Assembly (NCBI GenBank): GCA_029448655.1
Contig: JACCLO010000013.1
Coordinates: forward strand, 2,480,001-2,544,000
Length of the DNA stretch: 64,000 bases
DNA from: Wolfiporia cocos
Lineage: Eukaryota > Basidiomycota > Agaricomycetes > Polyporales > Phaeolaceae
Direction of reading: 5' to 3'
Shown here: piece by piece, positions 10,679 through 23,550 of the stretch
Layout: each line of letters starts with the position of its first letter
Position numbering within the stretch: position 1 is the first letter of the stretch
The notes under the pieces: model-generated
What the model was told of the DNA's origin: nothing
Seen by the model: the letters and a program-made list of their open reading frames with translations, nothing else
The model's database searches: none
Position numbers and translations under genes: made by a program

Positions 10679-11410
10679 ATGATGTCAGCACTTGAAAACT
10701 CTCAGACAATCATCATACAGCTTGTTGAAGACATAGCTTTCCTCAGCAAGCAGCTGCCGTCTTCTATCAAAGAAGGTGCAAAACGAGATCAGTTACACCA
10801 CGTCATGACTACGGTGACAGGCGACTCACACTGGGGAACATTCAATCACCGTTTTGATATACTATTTGGAGAAGATTGCCGCAATGAAGATGGTCGTCTT
10901 AAGCACATACGGCGAGGGCGATATGGGATGGTTATGGTAGTGGCTTACCTCAACCGCACGGTTCAAGAGAACCTGGGCACGATGCGCGAGTTTTTTGCCC
11001 CGATGGCTGTCAAGCTAGAGAGGTTACGAGATGAGCTAAAGGTCCTATGGTCAGTACCTGTTGCATATCTAGTGGCCAGAACTCACCGTACATGTCTCCA
11101 CCCTAGTGGAATAAGCGGTGATCCCACAGATGGCGACCAAGGAGCTACAGAGCAATCGGATGTCTCTCCTATCTCTTCCGAGAAGCTTGAGGTGTCAGTC
11201 AGGATGGCACCAGAGCAGAGTATGCGCGGTGGACACACAAAGCACATGCAAACAGCACCTACCAGACCAGCGCACAGTTTGATGGGTGTAACGGCGTCCC
11301 TGGTGTTCAGCGGTGCGTTCACGACAAATATGGTTACTATGATGCTTAAGCCAGTTTATACTAGACTTACCGGGAGACAGCAAGAAAGACAAGTCCTACA
11401 GGGGCGGTAG
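10679..11410 (+). CDS. Accessory ORF of the hAT element, unknown function
   Basis: From the first ATG at 10679 the frame runs about 243 codons to a stop at 11408-11410. The first half is predicted soluble, with helical, leucine-containing stretches and an R/G-rich motif near residue 85. The second half is Ser/Thr-rich. I recognise no catalytic motif. It lies inside the hAT element and precedes the transposase on the same strand, so it may be a second element-encoded protein or the 5' exon of a longer transcript. Basidiomycete hAT elements often carry such extra frames; that comparison is from general knowledge. Confidence 0.5.
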   Translation: MMSALENSQTIIIQLVEDIAFLSKQLPSSIKEGAKRDQLHHVMTTVTGDSHWGTFNHRFDILFGEDCRNEDGRLKHIRRGRYGMVMVVAYLNRTVQENLGTMREFFAPMAVKLERLRDELKVLWSVPVAYLVARTHRTCLHPSGISGDPTDGDQGATEQSDVSPISSEKLEVSVRMAPEQSMRGGHTKHMQTAPTRPAHSLMGVTASLVFSGAFTTNMVTMMLKPVYTRLTGRQQERQVLQGR

Positions 11411-11828
11411 CAGCACAGAACGTTCGGTATCCCCTATATCTGCCTATGAGCTAGACAAGGATGGTTTAGAACTCATCCCGAGTGATGATGAGAGTTCTGT
11501 AGGGGTATGTGATGATCTGTATGGGATATCAAGCAATGACCTATGTTTATCCTGCCTGAAAATCAGTTGTATCGCAACAAGCGGAAGCGCTATGCTGTGG
11601 GATCATCCAGCCCTTCAGAATATAGTGACGGATCAGCAAGTCCCACCAGTGATGTTGAGATCAGTGGCGAGAAGACAGAAGATCTCACATCACCTATAAT
11701 CATACCGAAGGCCAAGGTACATGCTAAGCGGCGTTCAGTAGATATCACAGGGCTAATGACAGAGCAAGCTGGCAGCTGACAAGTCAAAGAAGAACTCTAA
11801 AGGGAAGTATAAACGCCCAAAGCGGCCA

Positions 11829-14544
11829 ATGAAGAAAATCAAGCAGATGGGTCGTCAAGCCATGGTTCAGGATGTTGAGGATGCAGGAGAGCAGTCAGAT
11901 GGGAGAACCGCACTGCGCAAGGTAAAGAAAGAGGAACAGCACCGAACAAGCACGCGGGGTCCGCGTAACGAGACGCTGCAGCACTGGCACCTGCCGAAGG
12001 CAATCACCGAGCCGAAGAAGGGTAGACGATGGTCGTTTAAGTGCCGTTATTGCTCCATGTGAGGTGATTGAAGTCAGACACATATTTGGCTCTAATACTA
12101 GTTTGCAGTGTACGCACATTTGAGCGAAATGTTGACAGCATAAACTTCGAAGATGAGCGACCTCGACCATTCCTAGGCAACCTGACCAGTCACACGAAAA
12201 GGATGCACGCCAACGAACTAGCGGCAGCGGCATCAGGACCTACACCCATGTCAGATTGCCAGGTGCCCAGCAGCGTGTCCGGCATATCAGGACTACCTCT
12301 AGCATCTGTTCGTTTGATGGAACGGTACCTTGAGGAGGGAAAATTGAACCCTAGACTTGAGCCAACAAAGAAGGGGTTCTACAAGCTGTTCGCTGCATGG
12401 ATTCTCGAGGAAGACTTGCCTTTTGTGACTGGAGAGGCACCTAGTTTGAAGCGGCTCTTCGAGTACCTTCAGGTACAGTTCAAGCTCCCAACTGACACGA
12501 CTGTGCGGAATACACTTGGACATATTTTTGCCGAGATGCATGCTACAATTGTCAAGGAACTCGCGGTATGTCATACCTTAGAAAAGCGATTGATATTGGA
12601 GATACTCACAGTACTTGCATAGGCAGTCAAGTCAAAAATCGCCTACTCAACAGACACCTGGACGACACCCCAAATGGTCTTCACATTTGCAGGAACAATC
12701 GCAAACTTTATTGATGAAGACTGGCAGCTTATTGAACGACTCTTGGACTTCCGTAATCTTACTGATGATGAGCACCAGGGTGTGCAAGCTGCACATGCAT
12801 TCATGGATTCAGCCAGTAAACGTGGCAGTCTTGATAAGATGAGTGACTTGCCTATCAGATACATGATTCCTCAAAGCTGATGCTCGCAAATTACTTCATA
12901 GCTCTCACAATGGATAACGCCTCAACCAACAATGTACTCGCACGCACACTTGCATCGTTACTTTTCCAAAGATACGGAGTGCACTTCACACCCGAGAACG
13001 GTCAAATACGTTGCATGGCACATGTCATAAATTTGATTGTGCAGAAGATCCTTAGCAGGCTTGTCAGCGGCGTTGACGATCCTGATGCCTATGACTATTA
13101 TCTTGCTAACAAGTTCCTACCTTTCCACTATGATCCCGGGGACGACGAAGAGTTAATCGACATTGAGGCAGAAGGAGCGGCTGAGCGAGATGAGAAGATA
13201 TGTGAGGCTGATCCTGCCGAAGTTGTTGATGAGCCTATTGAGCCAGGCCTCTCAGCGGTTCAAAAGGTGTGTTAATTGATTATATCTTGGATTTCTTGTT
13301 TTTACTAATATGCTGTAAGCTTCGCATGATCGTCCGCAAGATCGTTAGCTCACCCCAGCGGCGATCGTCGTTTCGCAAGCATGCAAAACAACACTATGCC
13401 GGAAAATCGACTCCAGATGGTGGTCGTGATATTAGCACACTAATGCCCATTAGAGACGTCGTTACGCGATGGAATTGTACGCATGCTATGATTGGACGTG
13501 CCCTCCTAATGAAGAAGGTTTGCAGCACTTCCTCGTCGCATTATTACTGACAGGCTGCATATTTTTTCAGGCGATTAATTCGTGGGTCATGGAGCGCGAA
13601 GATTTGGATGCTTTGTCACTCTCACATGATGACTGGACGCTTCTCAATCATGTGTCAGAGCTCCTTTCAGTGCGCCACATTATAGTTACATTCAACGGCT
13701 AGTAGACTAACGTCTCCCAGCATTTCACACATGTTACTCGCACAATGTCACTCGCACATACTCCCACACTCCCATGGGTTATACCTAGCTACGAACACAT
13801 GCGACTTGCGCTTCAAGATGCCATAAACACAAACCGAGTGCCGCTACTCACACGGGCCGCTGATGCCGGTCTCATCAAGCTCAACGAATACTATTTTCGA
13901 GCTCTGGATTGTCAATACAACACGATCGCAACGAGTGCGTTTTTATTCATATTCAGCTTGTTAATAGATACATAAACTCACAATCACAAGTTTGTCATCC
14001 CGGTCTGAGACAGACGTGGTTCAACAACCTTACAAGTGACCGCAAAATGAGGGCTTCGGCGCTCTTTGAGCACGTCTTCCGGGAGTATGAGAAGACAACG
14101 CCAAAACCTGCGGATACGCCCCCTGCTGCAGCATTGATGCGTACTGCATCAGGTAGCTTCCTGGACACCCTAGCGCAGATTGTTGACGTCCCAGAAACCG
14201 TGAGCGGACCTGTAGAGCGCTCAGAGCTCGACAGATGGATGAGTGGGGAGGGTGGGAAGGGGGATCTCTATTACCCTCTTGTTTGGTGGAAGGTAGGATC
14301 TGATTTATGTCATATAATGTCTAATAACTGTGTGATACATCAGGCTCATGCTCACGAGTTCCCTGTAATCTCACGCATTGCGCGTGATTTTCTATGCATT
14401 CCCGCTGCCAGCGTGGCTGTTGAACGTTTGTTTTCTTCCTCACGTCAGCTATGTGCTGATACCCGTAGCTCATTGAAGGCGGAGACGATTTCCATAGCTA
14501 TGTGTACGAAACAGTGGCTACGCCAAGATCTCTTGAAAATATAG
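11829..14544 (+). CDS. hAT transposase, multi-exon
   Basis: The protein would catalyse cut-and-paste transposition of the surrounding element in the nucleus. The N-terminal exon (ATG 11829) is basic and leads into a BED-type zinc finger (CRYC before an intron ending about 12106, then HTKRMH). The DDE core follows: STDTWTTP (about 12650) holds the first catalytic Asp and TMDNAS (about 12910) the second. The C-terminal hAT dimerisation region reads RDFLCIPAASVAVERLFSSS (about 14375-14435). Exons are joined by introns of about 45-60 nt with GT..AG borders (for example 12567-12622, 13267-13317, 14291-14341), and I could carry the reading frame through them without a stop. The stop is at 14542-14544, shortly before the right inverted repeat. 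An upstream Ser-rich frame (11543-11779) may belong to it. Confidence 0.82.
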
Positions 14545-14766
14545 TCTCCGGAAACCATGTAAACCATGTATATACCATGTATATACCATGTATATACCAT
14601 ATACCATATATTTACCGATTTCTTGCACATGTATATTATATGGTTGGAGCCTTAGCGACGACTCTACCGAGTGTCAGCGAGGTGGAGGAAGTGGCTGAGT
14701 GGGCAGAGACTAGAATATATTCTTAAAACATAACGTTTGTGGCGAAGCCACAGGTAATTAAGCTAG

Positions 14767-16033
14767 TTGAGAGATAAAGCTACAGCAGCCGATGCGAAAT
14801 GTGGCAGGTCATCTGACCTGACAAAGATGAGTGGCGTCCCAGTGATAGAATTATCAAGTGAGGAGGTTGCAACAGCTCAGTTTGTCACAGCAGTTCCCTG
14901 GCTCCCTAGATGCTCATATAAGACATTTGAGAAAGATATGGATTGTAAATCAGTATACTACCTGGGTTTGCTAATCTACATGACTCCAGGAGAAAATGTA
15001 GTAGTAAGGAATCAGAGCTGTGGTAGTGTACGTACTGACACTGCCCGTCAACGATAAAGAGATCTAGTAAGGTTGTGACTAACGTGGACCTGGAACGTGC
15101 TGATGTGACCTGCTCTGATAACGTTTTGCAACAGGGATGATATGCGAATCAATCTGTGCCAATAGAATCCGACATTTCTCTAGAGCTTGCTCTTCTCACT
15201 CAGAAAAATAAAAGCCTGCAGTACTAGTGAGCTGTGACATTGGTAGCTCCCGGCATGCTGATCTTTAGAGCTATATTCGCAGTATTATTACCTAGCAATT
15301 GTGTTCAACCATATCATACAAACACATGCCTGACTACAACAGACGAAATAACGGTGATGTGCGAACATCTCGCTAGCTATGAATGCCATGCAGTCAAAGC
15401 GAGATCGAATGTCCAGAACTCCTGTGTTCATGGATGATGAAACGCTAAGTCAAAATGAACGCAGGATTGGAGCTCTATTTCGAATTTCTCTTCATTGGAG
15501 AGGTGAACACTAGAGAACCGAAGTCTGCCATTGGATAACCGAATAGGTCTGAAGGTGCTTTTGGAACTTGAATTTTCTGCAATAACGCGAGCTTGCACGT
15601 GACTGGAAGACTGAAGCTTCCGGGCACAATAGTGCGCCACGCCGCAGGGGTCGGGAGCTGGCGGTTACCACGGGGGCCCGGGGCCGGAAATAGTACGACG
15701 GCCAGATTATTTATATTCACTCAGCGCTCAGATTTCACCTTGGACACGTTTGCCCATCGTTCACGGGTCCAAACGCGATGCCAATCTATTCGTCTTGGAA
15801 TTGTTCAACAGGTGTTCATGAAACGTTGCATGGTATTTCATTAATATTGAGCCTCAAGCTAGCTCCAGATATGTCTTCACACTATGTCACACGGGCAGAG
15901 TCAGCGCTGGAGCTAAATCATGCAGATTGCAACATGAATATCTGATCCAAATATTGGATCTTCAAGGTACGTGATCTCATGCAGGATATCAGATATCACG
16001 CAATCTGGAACGAGCAACAGGATGCTTTGACGC
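14767..16033. other. No recognisable gene
   Basis: This 1.27-kb stretch separates the Helitron array from the 3' end of the helicase gene. Frames at 14767-15057 and 15475-15844 are short, overlap on both strands and resemble nothing I know. It may contain the 3' UTR of the minus-strand helicase gene. Confidence 0.5.
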
Positions 16034-19000
16034 TTATAGTCCCAGCTGCGCGTGCGAGACGATGTGGCCTCCCGCCTCGCAACGATACCCTTCAGCCTGT
16101 CTGACCCACCTATAGCCAGCAGGGCAAATTCCCATCTGGCGTAGCTTAGCCTGAGCTTTCGCCTCTTCCCGTCTCTTTCGCTCCTCTGCCTCCCTCGCTT
16201 TTCTCAGCGCCTCTTCCTTCATGGCTCGCTTGATCCTAGCCTCCATCTCTTTCAGCCGCGCCTCCTCTAGCTGTCTCTTCCGCTCGGATTCCGCCGCCGC
16301 ATCTGCAGCGCGTTTCTTCGCAAGCTCCGCTGCCAGTGCGCGTGCTGCCTCCTCACGCGCTCGCTCTTCCTCGAGCCTGCGTTCCATCTCCTGCAGCTGC
16401 TTGCGTGCTTCCCGCTGCGCCGTCTCCTGCGCGAGCTTGTCCGCTTGAAGCTGCTGCCAAATTGCATCTGAGACGCCTGCATCGCGTGGCTCGCCTGTTG
16501 CAGGTGCTGCCGGAGACTTCTGTTTACGCCGCTGGGGTGAGGCGGCCCGCTGCTTCTGCCGCGTTCGCTGAACTGGAGGAGCGCGTGGGGGCGCGGAAGG
16601 TGCATCACGAGCTTGCATAAGCTGGGATGGGACGGGTGCATGTGCACCATCTGATACGTTGACGATGCGTTCGCGGCGCTCCGTCAACATATTCTGCATG
16701 CAGCCTACAGCATCCTGAGGTGTAAGCTCCAGTTCCGTGGATGAGTCGTCCGGGAGGCTTATGAAAACCCGGTTGATCATTTGCTTTGCGAGCGTAACAA
16801 CATCGCGTGCATTCCCCCACGACGGCAGCGCTGCCAACTCGGAAAACAACGTAGCCATCTCATGGTACGTCTCCGACGATGGGTCGTCCACTGGCACAAA
16901 ACGCACTTTCTTCTTCGCAAGCTCCGCCTTCAGCACCTGCAGGCACCGTGAGGGCGGCATGTGCTCGAACACAATCTCCTCTGGGAAGCGGCTTGAAAGC
17001 CCTGGATTGATCGCCATCAGGCGGTTCATGTCCTGGTCGTATCCTGCGAGGATGACCACCAGCTTCTGGTGGAAGCGTGGCTGCGTGAGAAGGCTGACAA
17101 GCTCGTCTATCGCCTCCTTTGCGAAGGGACCATCGCCTAGTCTATATGCCTCATCAATGAAGAGCACCCGGCCGAGGGCCTTTTCGAGCTGCGCCTTGGT
17201 CTTAGGGCCTGTTTGTCCAACGTATTGTCCAACGAGATCCGAGGCAGAGCATTCGATAACCTCTGTGGAAGAGAGGAAACCCATATCATAGAACACTTGT
17301 CCTATCTTTCGCGCTGTCGTCGTTTTGCCAGTGCCTACGCAATCAGACAAGTGAGTAAGCTTCTCTGTCTCCCCTGTCTCAAAACGCGCACCTGGAGGAC
17401 CCTTCATGATGAAATTGGTTGGGATCTGTTGTCGCATGTCCATCCCTCGTGCCTTCATCTTTCGTGCGGTCTCTTGGAAGGCGGATAACTTCCGGATAAT
17501 CTCTTCGCACCCGATAACATCCTCAAACAGCTTCTGCAAATTGGCGGTTGCACGCGCGTTCCTGTCGTATTCGGGGTCAAAGTCCTGCGGCTCAAATTCA
17601 ATATCTAGCGGCCTGTCTTTCATTGGCTTCGAGTTCATGCGTAATTGGTACCTAGATTTAGCTTGACCAAGGATGTTTTCCACCTCTCCGCCGTTGCCGA
17701 AGTTTGGCCGGTTCCGTGCACGGCTCAGGACCTCAATGGCTACAGATTTGGCTGCACCAGTGGCGGCGAGATCCTGTTGCTTCAGCTTGAAATTGAGAAT
17801 GTCCATGAGCTCGGAGTCAGAGAAATCTTCGAAGTTGAACGCATTCTCGATGGCAAAGCGTCTAGACAGCCCTGGGTTGACGTTCTACAAGGGAAGTAGT
17901 CAGGATTGCTCGCACGTCGCACGGCCCTATGGAGTTGATGGAAATCACCTGAAACATCTCAATCATCTCGTCCTTGTAGCCGAGCAACAACACGCATTGA
18001 TCTTCGCCTGGGGTGCTTTGAACTTCGGCCACGATCGTATCGATGACAGCTGTCTTGTAAATATCACTCTGCTTCCCTCCACCGCTCGATGTAGCCCCTC
18101 CGTATAGCATGTATGCCTATGCAACGTCGATATGAATTGCATCGGCGTGAAAGTTCTGATGCTCACCTCGTCAATCACCAAAACCTTTCCGGCTGTAGCT
18201 GCTAGGATCGCTTTCGTGTTTGCCTCAGACTCACCCAACACTGACCCAATGAAGTCGGAAGGGTTCTTGATGACAACTGAGCTATTAGGTTAGTATGGAA
18301 CAGCTATCGATCGACCTGGTTACTACCTTCGCCATTACTCAACAAGCCTAAATCCGACAGAATTTGGCCATACAACTTGGCAACCGTAGTCTTGCCTGTC
18401 CCCGGTGAGCCGATGAAAACTCTGTTGAGCGAGAATTGTACGGGATCTTTCTCTGCCAACTCTCTGCGATAGTTAACATCAATAAGTTCAAATAAGCTCC
18501 GCACCGCCTCTTTGACAGCCCGCAAACCAATCATGTTCTGCAGTTTCTTCCAAGCATTGCTCTCAAGCATTACCTTTGAGGGATCCGGTCCTATAAGATC
18601 TTCCTTGGAATACCAGAAGTCATCGGGTTAAAGACCATCTTTTCGCTCGCGTACTAGCCGCTCCGCTTGGCAGCTTCGAACACGTGCGAGTGTATTCTCC
18701 AAGGCGCGAGCGTTACCGAAGCCCTCTCTACCACGCCCTCTGCCTAGGCGTCGTATAGCAATCCGTGAATAGAGACCGTAGATGCCCTCTTCGACTTTCA
18801 TGCGCCCCTGATACTTCTTCTCGATCGATCGCTTCATCATCACTAAGAGCTCGTCGTCGGTGTAGTCTGCGAAGTGTAGTTTGTAAGGCACCCGACTGGA
18901 TAAACCAGGATTGTGCTCGAAGAATTTCTCCATCTGCTTGGTGTACCCCGCTAATATGAAGACAATGGAACCGACATTGTTCTCCATTTCGGCCAAGAGA

Positions 19001-22000
19001 AAGTCGAGCACTTGGCCTCCTTGAAAGTTGTGGGTGCCCGTTAGCTGATATGCTTCATCGATGAACAACGCTCCTCCTCCGGCCTTGAGGATGTCTTCGA
19101 TGATTTTCTTAGTCCCCAGAACACCGTCGTTAGCCAATCGAGATCCGGTAGATTCAACGAGCTTTGTTCCTGATATAACCTGGAACGATGTGAGGAACTT
19201 AGCATATTGTCGAGCGACCGTTGTCTTCCCTGCAATCAGCGACAGTGTTTCAATTAGCAAGCACAGATTCGAGATCTATGTCGTTCGTACCTGTCCCAGG
19301 ATTTCCGAGCAAAACAATATTGAAGCGCTCATCTTGATAGGAGACATTCTGGCGTTTGGCGACCTCAATCTTCCCCTTGATTTCCAAGATAGTCTTCTTC
19401 ACCTCCTCGAGTCCAGTCATCGTCATGATAGCATCAATAGCAGCGTTCGAAGCACCCTCTATCGTCTTCTGCCGCTCCCATTCCTTCTCTACTTCAGATT
19501 CATAAAGTTTCACCACATGTGGACTACTTTGAGTGCTGCTCGGACGGGATGGCTGAGCCGGCTTAGGCACTGTAGTCTCAGTCCTCGACGTCACCGGGGT
19601 AGAAGTGCCCATATTTGGTATCGCATCCGTCGATGCATCACCAGCTTCCTTGACCGAAGGCGGTTGTCCCGGCCCGGTATTGGGTGAAGATGTACGCCGG
19701 TGAGCTGCTATTTCAGCTATCGCACGAAGATCCTCCTGCCGCTGTCGAATCACATTCGCCCTTTGCTCGGTAAGCTGAGCATCTCGAAGTGCCTGGGACT
19801 GTTTATCAATTTGAGCATCCAGCAATGCCAGCTGGCGTGCGTGCTCCCTGTCTGCCGCCTCTCGCCGCTGCTGTTCTGCGTATGCTCGCTCTCGTTCTAT
19901 CTCCGCTTGCTTGGAATCGCTTTCGCACTTCTTGCAAATCACTGGCCGCTTCTTGTGGCATTTCCAGTTCATCTTGTGTCCGTTTGAACACATATCGAGC
20001 ATGACCCTCTCGCACAGCATCTTCGAGTGATCGGAAAGTGCATGGCACTTCGAAGGGCATTGATGAAGATTGCAGCTCAACATAACACCACTACCGATTC
20101 GCATGAAGACTCTCCCTGGTTCATTATGAATAATGGACTTACCATGGTTCCTGACATCCACCGTCTGGAACCAGCTCATCGAAATCTTCCGGTCTTGACA
20201 AGGTAGCTACGCGGTCCGGATGCCGCTCGCATTTAATAGGCAAGCCATTGTAGATATGCATGTTGTCTGCTAGCAAGGAGAAGAACCGGCACCAAAGCTC
20301 GTGCCCATTGCGCGCATTCTTGAAGGTGTCGGGGTTTCCAATCAGGATAAGAGCATCACGAGCGCGTGAAAGGAGCACGTTCAGGCGTTCTGGTGCAGAC
20401 ATAAATCCAATGTCGTGACTAGTGTTGCTTCTAGTAAGACATGCGATTACTATGTCGCTTTCTTCGCCCTGATAATTGTCTTACACATCCGACATGTCAG
20501 TATGTATCTACGCAGAATCAGGCCAAACCCACCTATGGTTGCAAGCCTAATAGGTTTCTTGGACATTTTGGCTGATGCCTCTGATACCAAGCCAGCTCGA
20601 ACGAGGTCGTACGAATCAAGATCGTTCAAGACGGGGTCATTGGTATTGCTTAACATAGACCGGAGGAGATGCAGCTGGCCGAGATATGGTGTAAGGATTA
20701 CTACTCTGTCTGTACCATATCCTTGTTGTCCAATATAACGCAGTATCTTCAATACCATCTCTGCCTCGTATGAGTTGCGTTTGGTCGCCGACGCCGCCAA
20801 AGTGAAGTCGTCATGAGATTCTTTGCTCATGTCCTCGGGATGATCATGTGCAATGAAGATCACAGTATCTTGCAGACCCCGTATCGCTTTGCGTTTCATC
20901 GTATTCTCGTCATCTATGAGGTCGGGGTAGGTCAATGCACGGATGAACATGGAGATCTCCGGCCGCATGCGATGCTGCTTCTTGAGTGTCTCATGTGGGA
21001 ACCCGTTTAGTACTAAACGTTCGAACAGCGAACGGTTCAGATCATATCCCGTGCCTTTTTCCACAGTCAACAAATAGTTATTGACTTTAGGACGGAGTTG
21101 CCTGTGATGTCAGGTCAGTATGAGGAGAACTAACATCGCTATCAGTGCATCTTACTGATGGTCGCCGATCAGAATTAATTGTTCCATTTCCGCACTGAGA
21201 GCAGTGATTATGTGACTCTCGAGAATCTCGCCCGCCTCTTCGACAAGGAGCACATTTGGCGACGCAGCCTGGATGTCCTTCCGGAATTTTGCTGCAGCTG
21301 TCGTGGTACAACCAATGATTCTAGCGGTCCTCAACACAGCAGCCGTGTTCTGGTTCAGCGTCTGATCAAGAGCAATAATGTTGTGATTGTGTCGCTGCAC
21401 TTTGTTGACGAGATCTGCGACCTGCATCTCGAATATCTGCTGCTTCCATTCAGCATACTGCTTCGCACGCTCCGCGCGAGGGACATTCCATATTTGCGTG
21501 GCGGCGCGTACGTGTGTAGAGCTTTTGAGAACTCCTGCATCAAGGCCTCTGACCCAGCGGTCTACCAGGTAGTGCTCGTCAATATCGCGCCCGTCATGCC
21601 CGACCAGCGTCATCCCATCTTCTGGCGATGGCACTTGGAATGCCTCGAAAAAGGTAGCGTATTCGAACTCCAGGTGGAGAAGGAGATCGAGATGAGGCAA
21701 ATCTGTGTTTGAAAAGCCAGCGAAGGCGTTCTCAAGAGACATGACACCCCGCTCAATGTCGGCTTTCATATTGTCTACTCCTCCCCAATCTGATTTGGTC
21801 ATCTTATAAGCCCTGCCGCGTTTGTTAAGCGATAGGGCCGCAGTACTCGCGGTAGACTTTGATCCTAGCCGGACAATGCTGGACTGCGGAATACCAATAT
21901 TGAGGAGGTCCTCCAAGAATTGGTCCAGGGCGTGGTTGGTGTAGCACACAACAAGGATAGTATTTCGAGTATAATCATGGAGTATTTTGGCAAGCATTGC

Positions 22001-23550
22001 ACCAATGAATGACTTGCCAGTACCTGTTCACAGATAACAGTTATCCCATACGCATTCAAAAGGTGTTACAATCAGATCTCACCTGGCGGGCCCTGAATCA
22101 ATGATACTGACTGTGTCAACGCCGAAATCAAGGATGCAGCCTGCGAATTGTCCAGGATAATCGGCGATTTACCGGAAGAGTTGAGCAGTTTTCTCATGTC
22201 TTGACGTGTATTCTGCTTGATCTGATCTACTAGAGACTTCGGAATAGATGGCGGTGATGGGATCTCCTGACCCTCAACCCAGGATAGAATCTCTGACGAG
22301 AGAGGTAGACTCGTCATCTCCTTGAGTGCTTGTAGTACAAACTCAAAGGAGAATATTGCCGTATTGAGGCTTATGAGCTTGATCTTCTGAGCCGTCTTGA
22401 GCTTCACCAGAGTGTGCATGAGTGGATGCTCATGTTCGATACAGAGGTATACAACCGGCAACGCTTTGGCGAGAGCGTCCTCGCCCCGGAATACACTTGG
22501 GAACGCAACGATCTCGTCATCGATGATGAGACAGCAGATGGACTGGTGGCGGAGGATATTCCTCCCCTCGTCTAACAGGTACTTTGATCGCTTTTCGCCG
22601 CTCTTTTTCTTGAGAGGCGGTAGATCTTCAGCGCATTGGAGAGCAATCGCCCACTGTGTCCGCCGTCCTTCTTCGCCACAGTATACTCCAACGAAGTTCA
22701 ACTTATCAATCACGAGCCCTCCACGCCGACCCTTCTTCTTCCCCAACGCAATATGCAGCACTTCGCGCATCTCACACAGCATATCCTCTCGCATGAGACG
22801 GAACTGGTTATCGAGATGATCTGCCACGCGCGTATGTTCGGTCTCGGGGTCCGTGAGGAAGGATGCCGGGCGAAGGAACGGAAACTTGGATGACATGATC
22901 TCCTGTGCCGTAGGGAGAATGGAGATATCTCGAAAGTTAACGTGGTCGTTGTCGTGTCGGCCACCGGGGCCATACTCGGCGCTCCGCCCATTCGACGTGT
23001 TGAACGAAGCAAGCACGTCGGCGATCTTCTGGCCTGTCGCGCTAATTTCACGATGAGACGAGGCGATGAGGCGGCGAACAAATTCGGAGATCTGTTCATC
23101 CTCGCGGTACGGACGAGATTGGTCCACAGGGAGTGTCACGAGCTGAAGCAGCAGCCACGCGAATGCAAGCTGCCCGTCTTCCTGCAAGCTTCCAGCCTGG
23201 AATGCTTGGCTAAAAGCCGTCCAGAAGATGGGCGGCTCTACAATCGCGATGATGACCGACTGCAAAAAGGCTCCATTGCGGATGGTGCGCAGCCGTGGCG
23301 TTCTCAGATATGCGAGGAATGTGGTGGCCGTCCCGTTAAAGAATTTGATGTCAGCACTCGTGCGCATGGCATCCTGAATCGACGCGAGACCGTTCGTGCT
23401 CGCGAGCACCCGATCAATGCTGGCGGCGGGGTCCGGCTGTGCACATATCGCCTGCAGAAAGAGACCGCCATTCTGCACGGTCACACTCTGCCTGCCCCGA
23501 ACAATGTTCTCGAAAAGTCTACTGAGCCGTTGAGCTCGAGGATTATCCAT
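16034..23550 (-). CDS. NFX1-type SF1 helicase fused to three CbbX/SpoVK-like AAA ATPases
   Basis: This is a very large multi-exon gene (about 2,200-2,300 codons). The start is taken at ATG 23550 (MDN..) because homology with the pseudogene at 2238-6105 begins there; an in-frame ATG at 23688 is an alternative. Order of parts: an N-terminal region typical of ZNFX1-like proteins (22072-23550); SF1 helicase with Walker A GPPG/TGKS split by an intron near 22026-22082, VEEAGE (about 21235), QHRM (about 20970) and a late [18 protein letters not shown] motif (about 20340-20400); an NF-X1-type cysteine cluster (about 19930-20080); a Q/R-rich coiled coil; then three AAA modules. AAA-1 has GNPGTGKTT across an intron and [12 protein letters not shown]-2 has [18 protein letters not shown] and VLVIDE; AAA-3 has [15 protein letters not shown] and [14 protein letters not shown] long charged coiled coil and a short Cys-containing tail end the protein. 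Such fusions are known in fungi; NFX1-type helicases elsewhere act on RNA or in silencing, and the precise role is not known to me. Confidence 0.88.

Larger units (their letters stand above)
10260..14654 (+). mobile_element. Complete hAT-superfamily DNA transposon
   Basis: The 4,395-bp element has matching terminal inverted repeats beginning TAAGGCTCCAACCATATAAT and is flanked by a perfect 8-bp duplication GCGACGAC (10252-10259 and 14655-14662). Eight-base duplications are diagnostic of hAT. Subterminal TATATACCATG repeats occur at both ends (10270-10375 and 14556-14610). It carries a transposase (11829-14544) and an upstream frame of unknown role (10679-11410). Precise ends and open exons suggest recent activity. 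Confidence 0.92.
10105..14766 (+). mobile_element. Helitron-like element H4, split by a hAT transposon
   Basis: It starts TCATATAATAATGGGAG immediately after H3 and ends GTGGCGAAGCCAC..CTAG at 14766, followed by host T. Positions 10260-14654 are a hAT insertion. Without it and its duplicated target the Helitron is about 260 bp. It is the last member of a four-element head-to-tail array. Confidence 0.72.
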
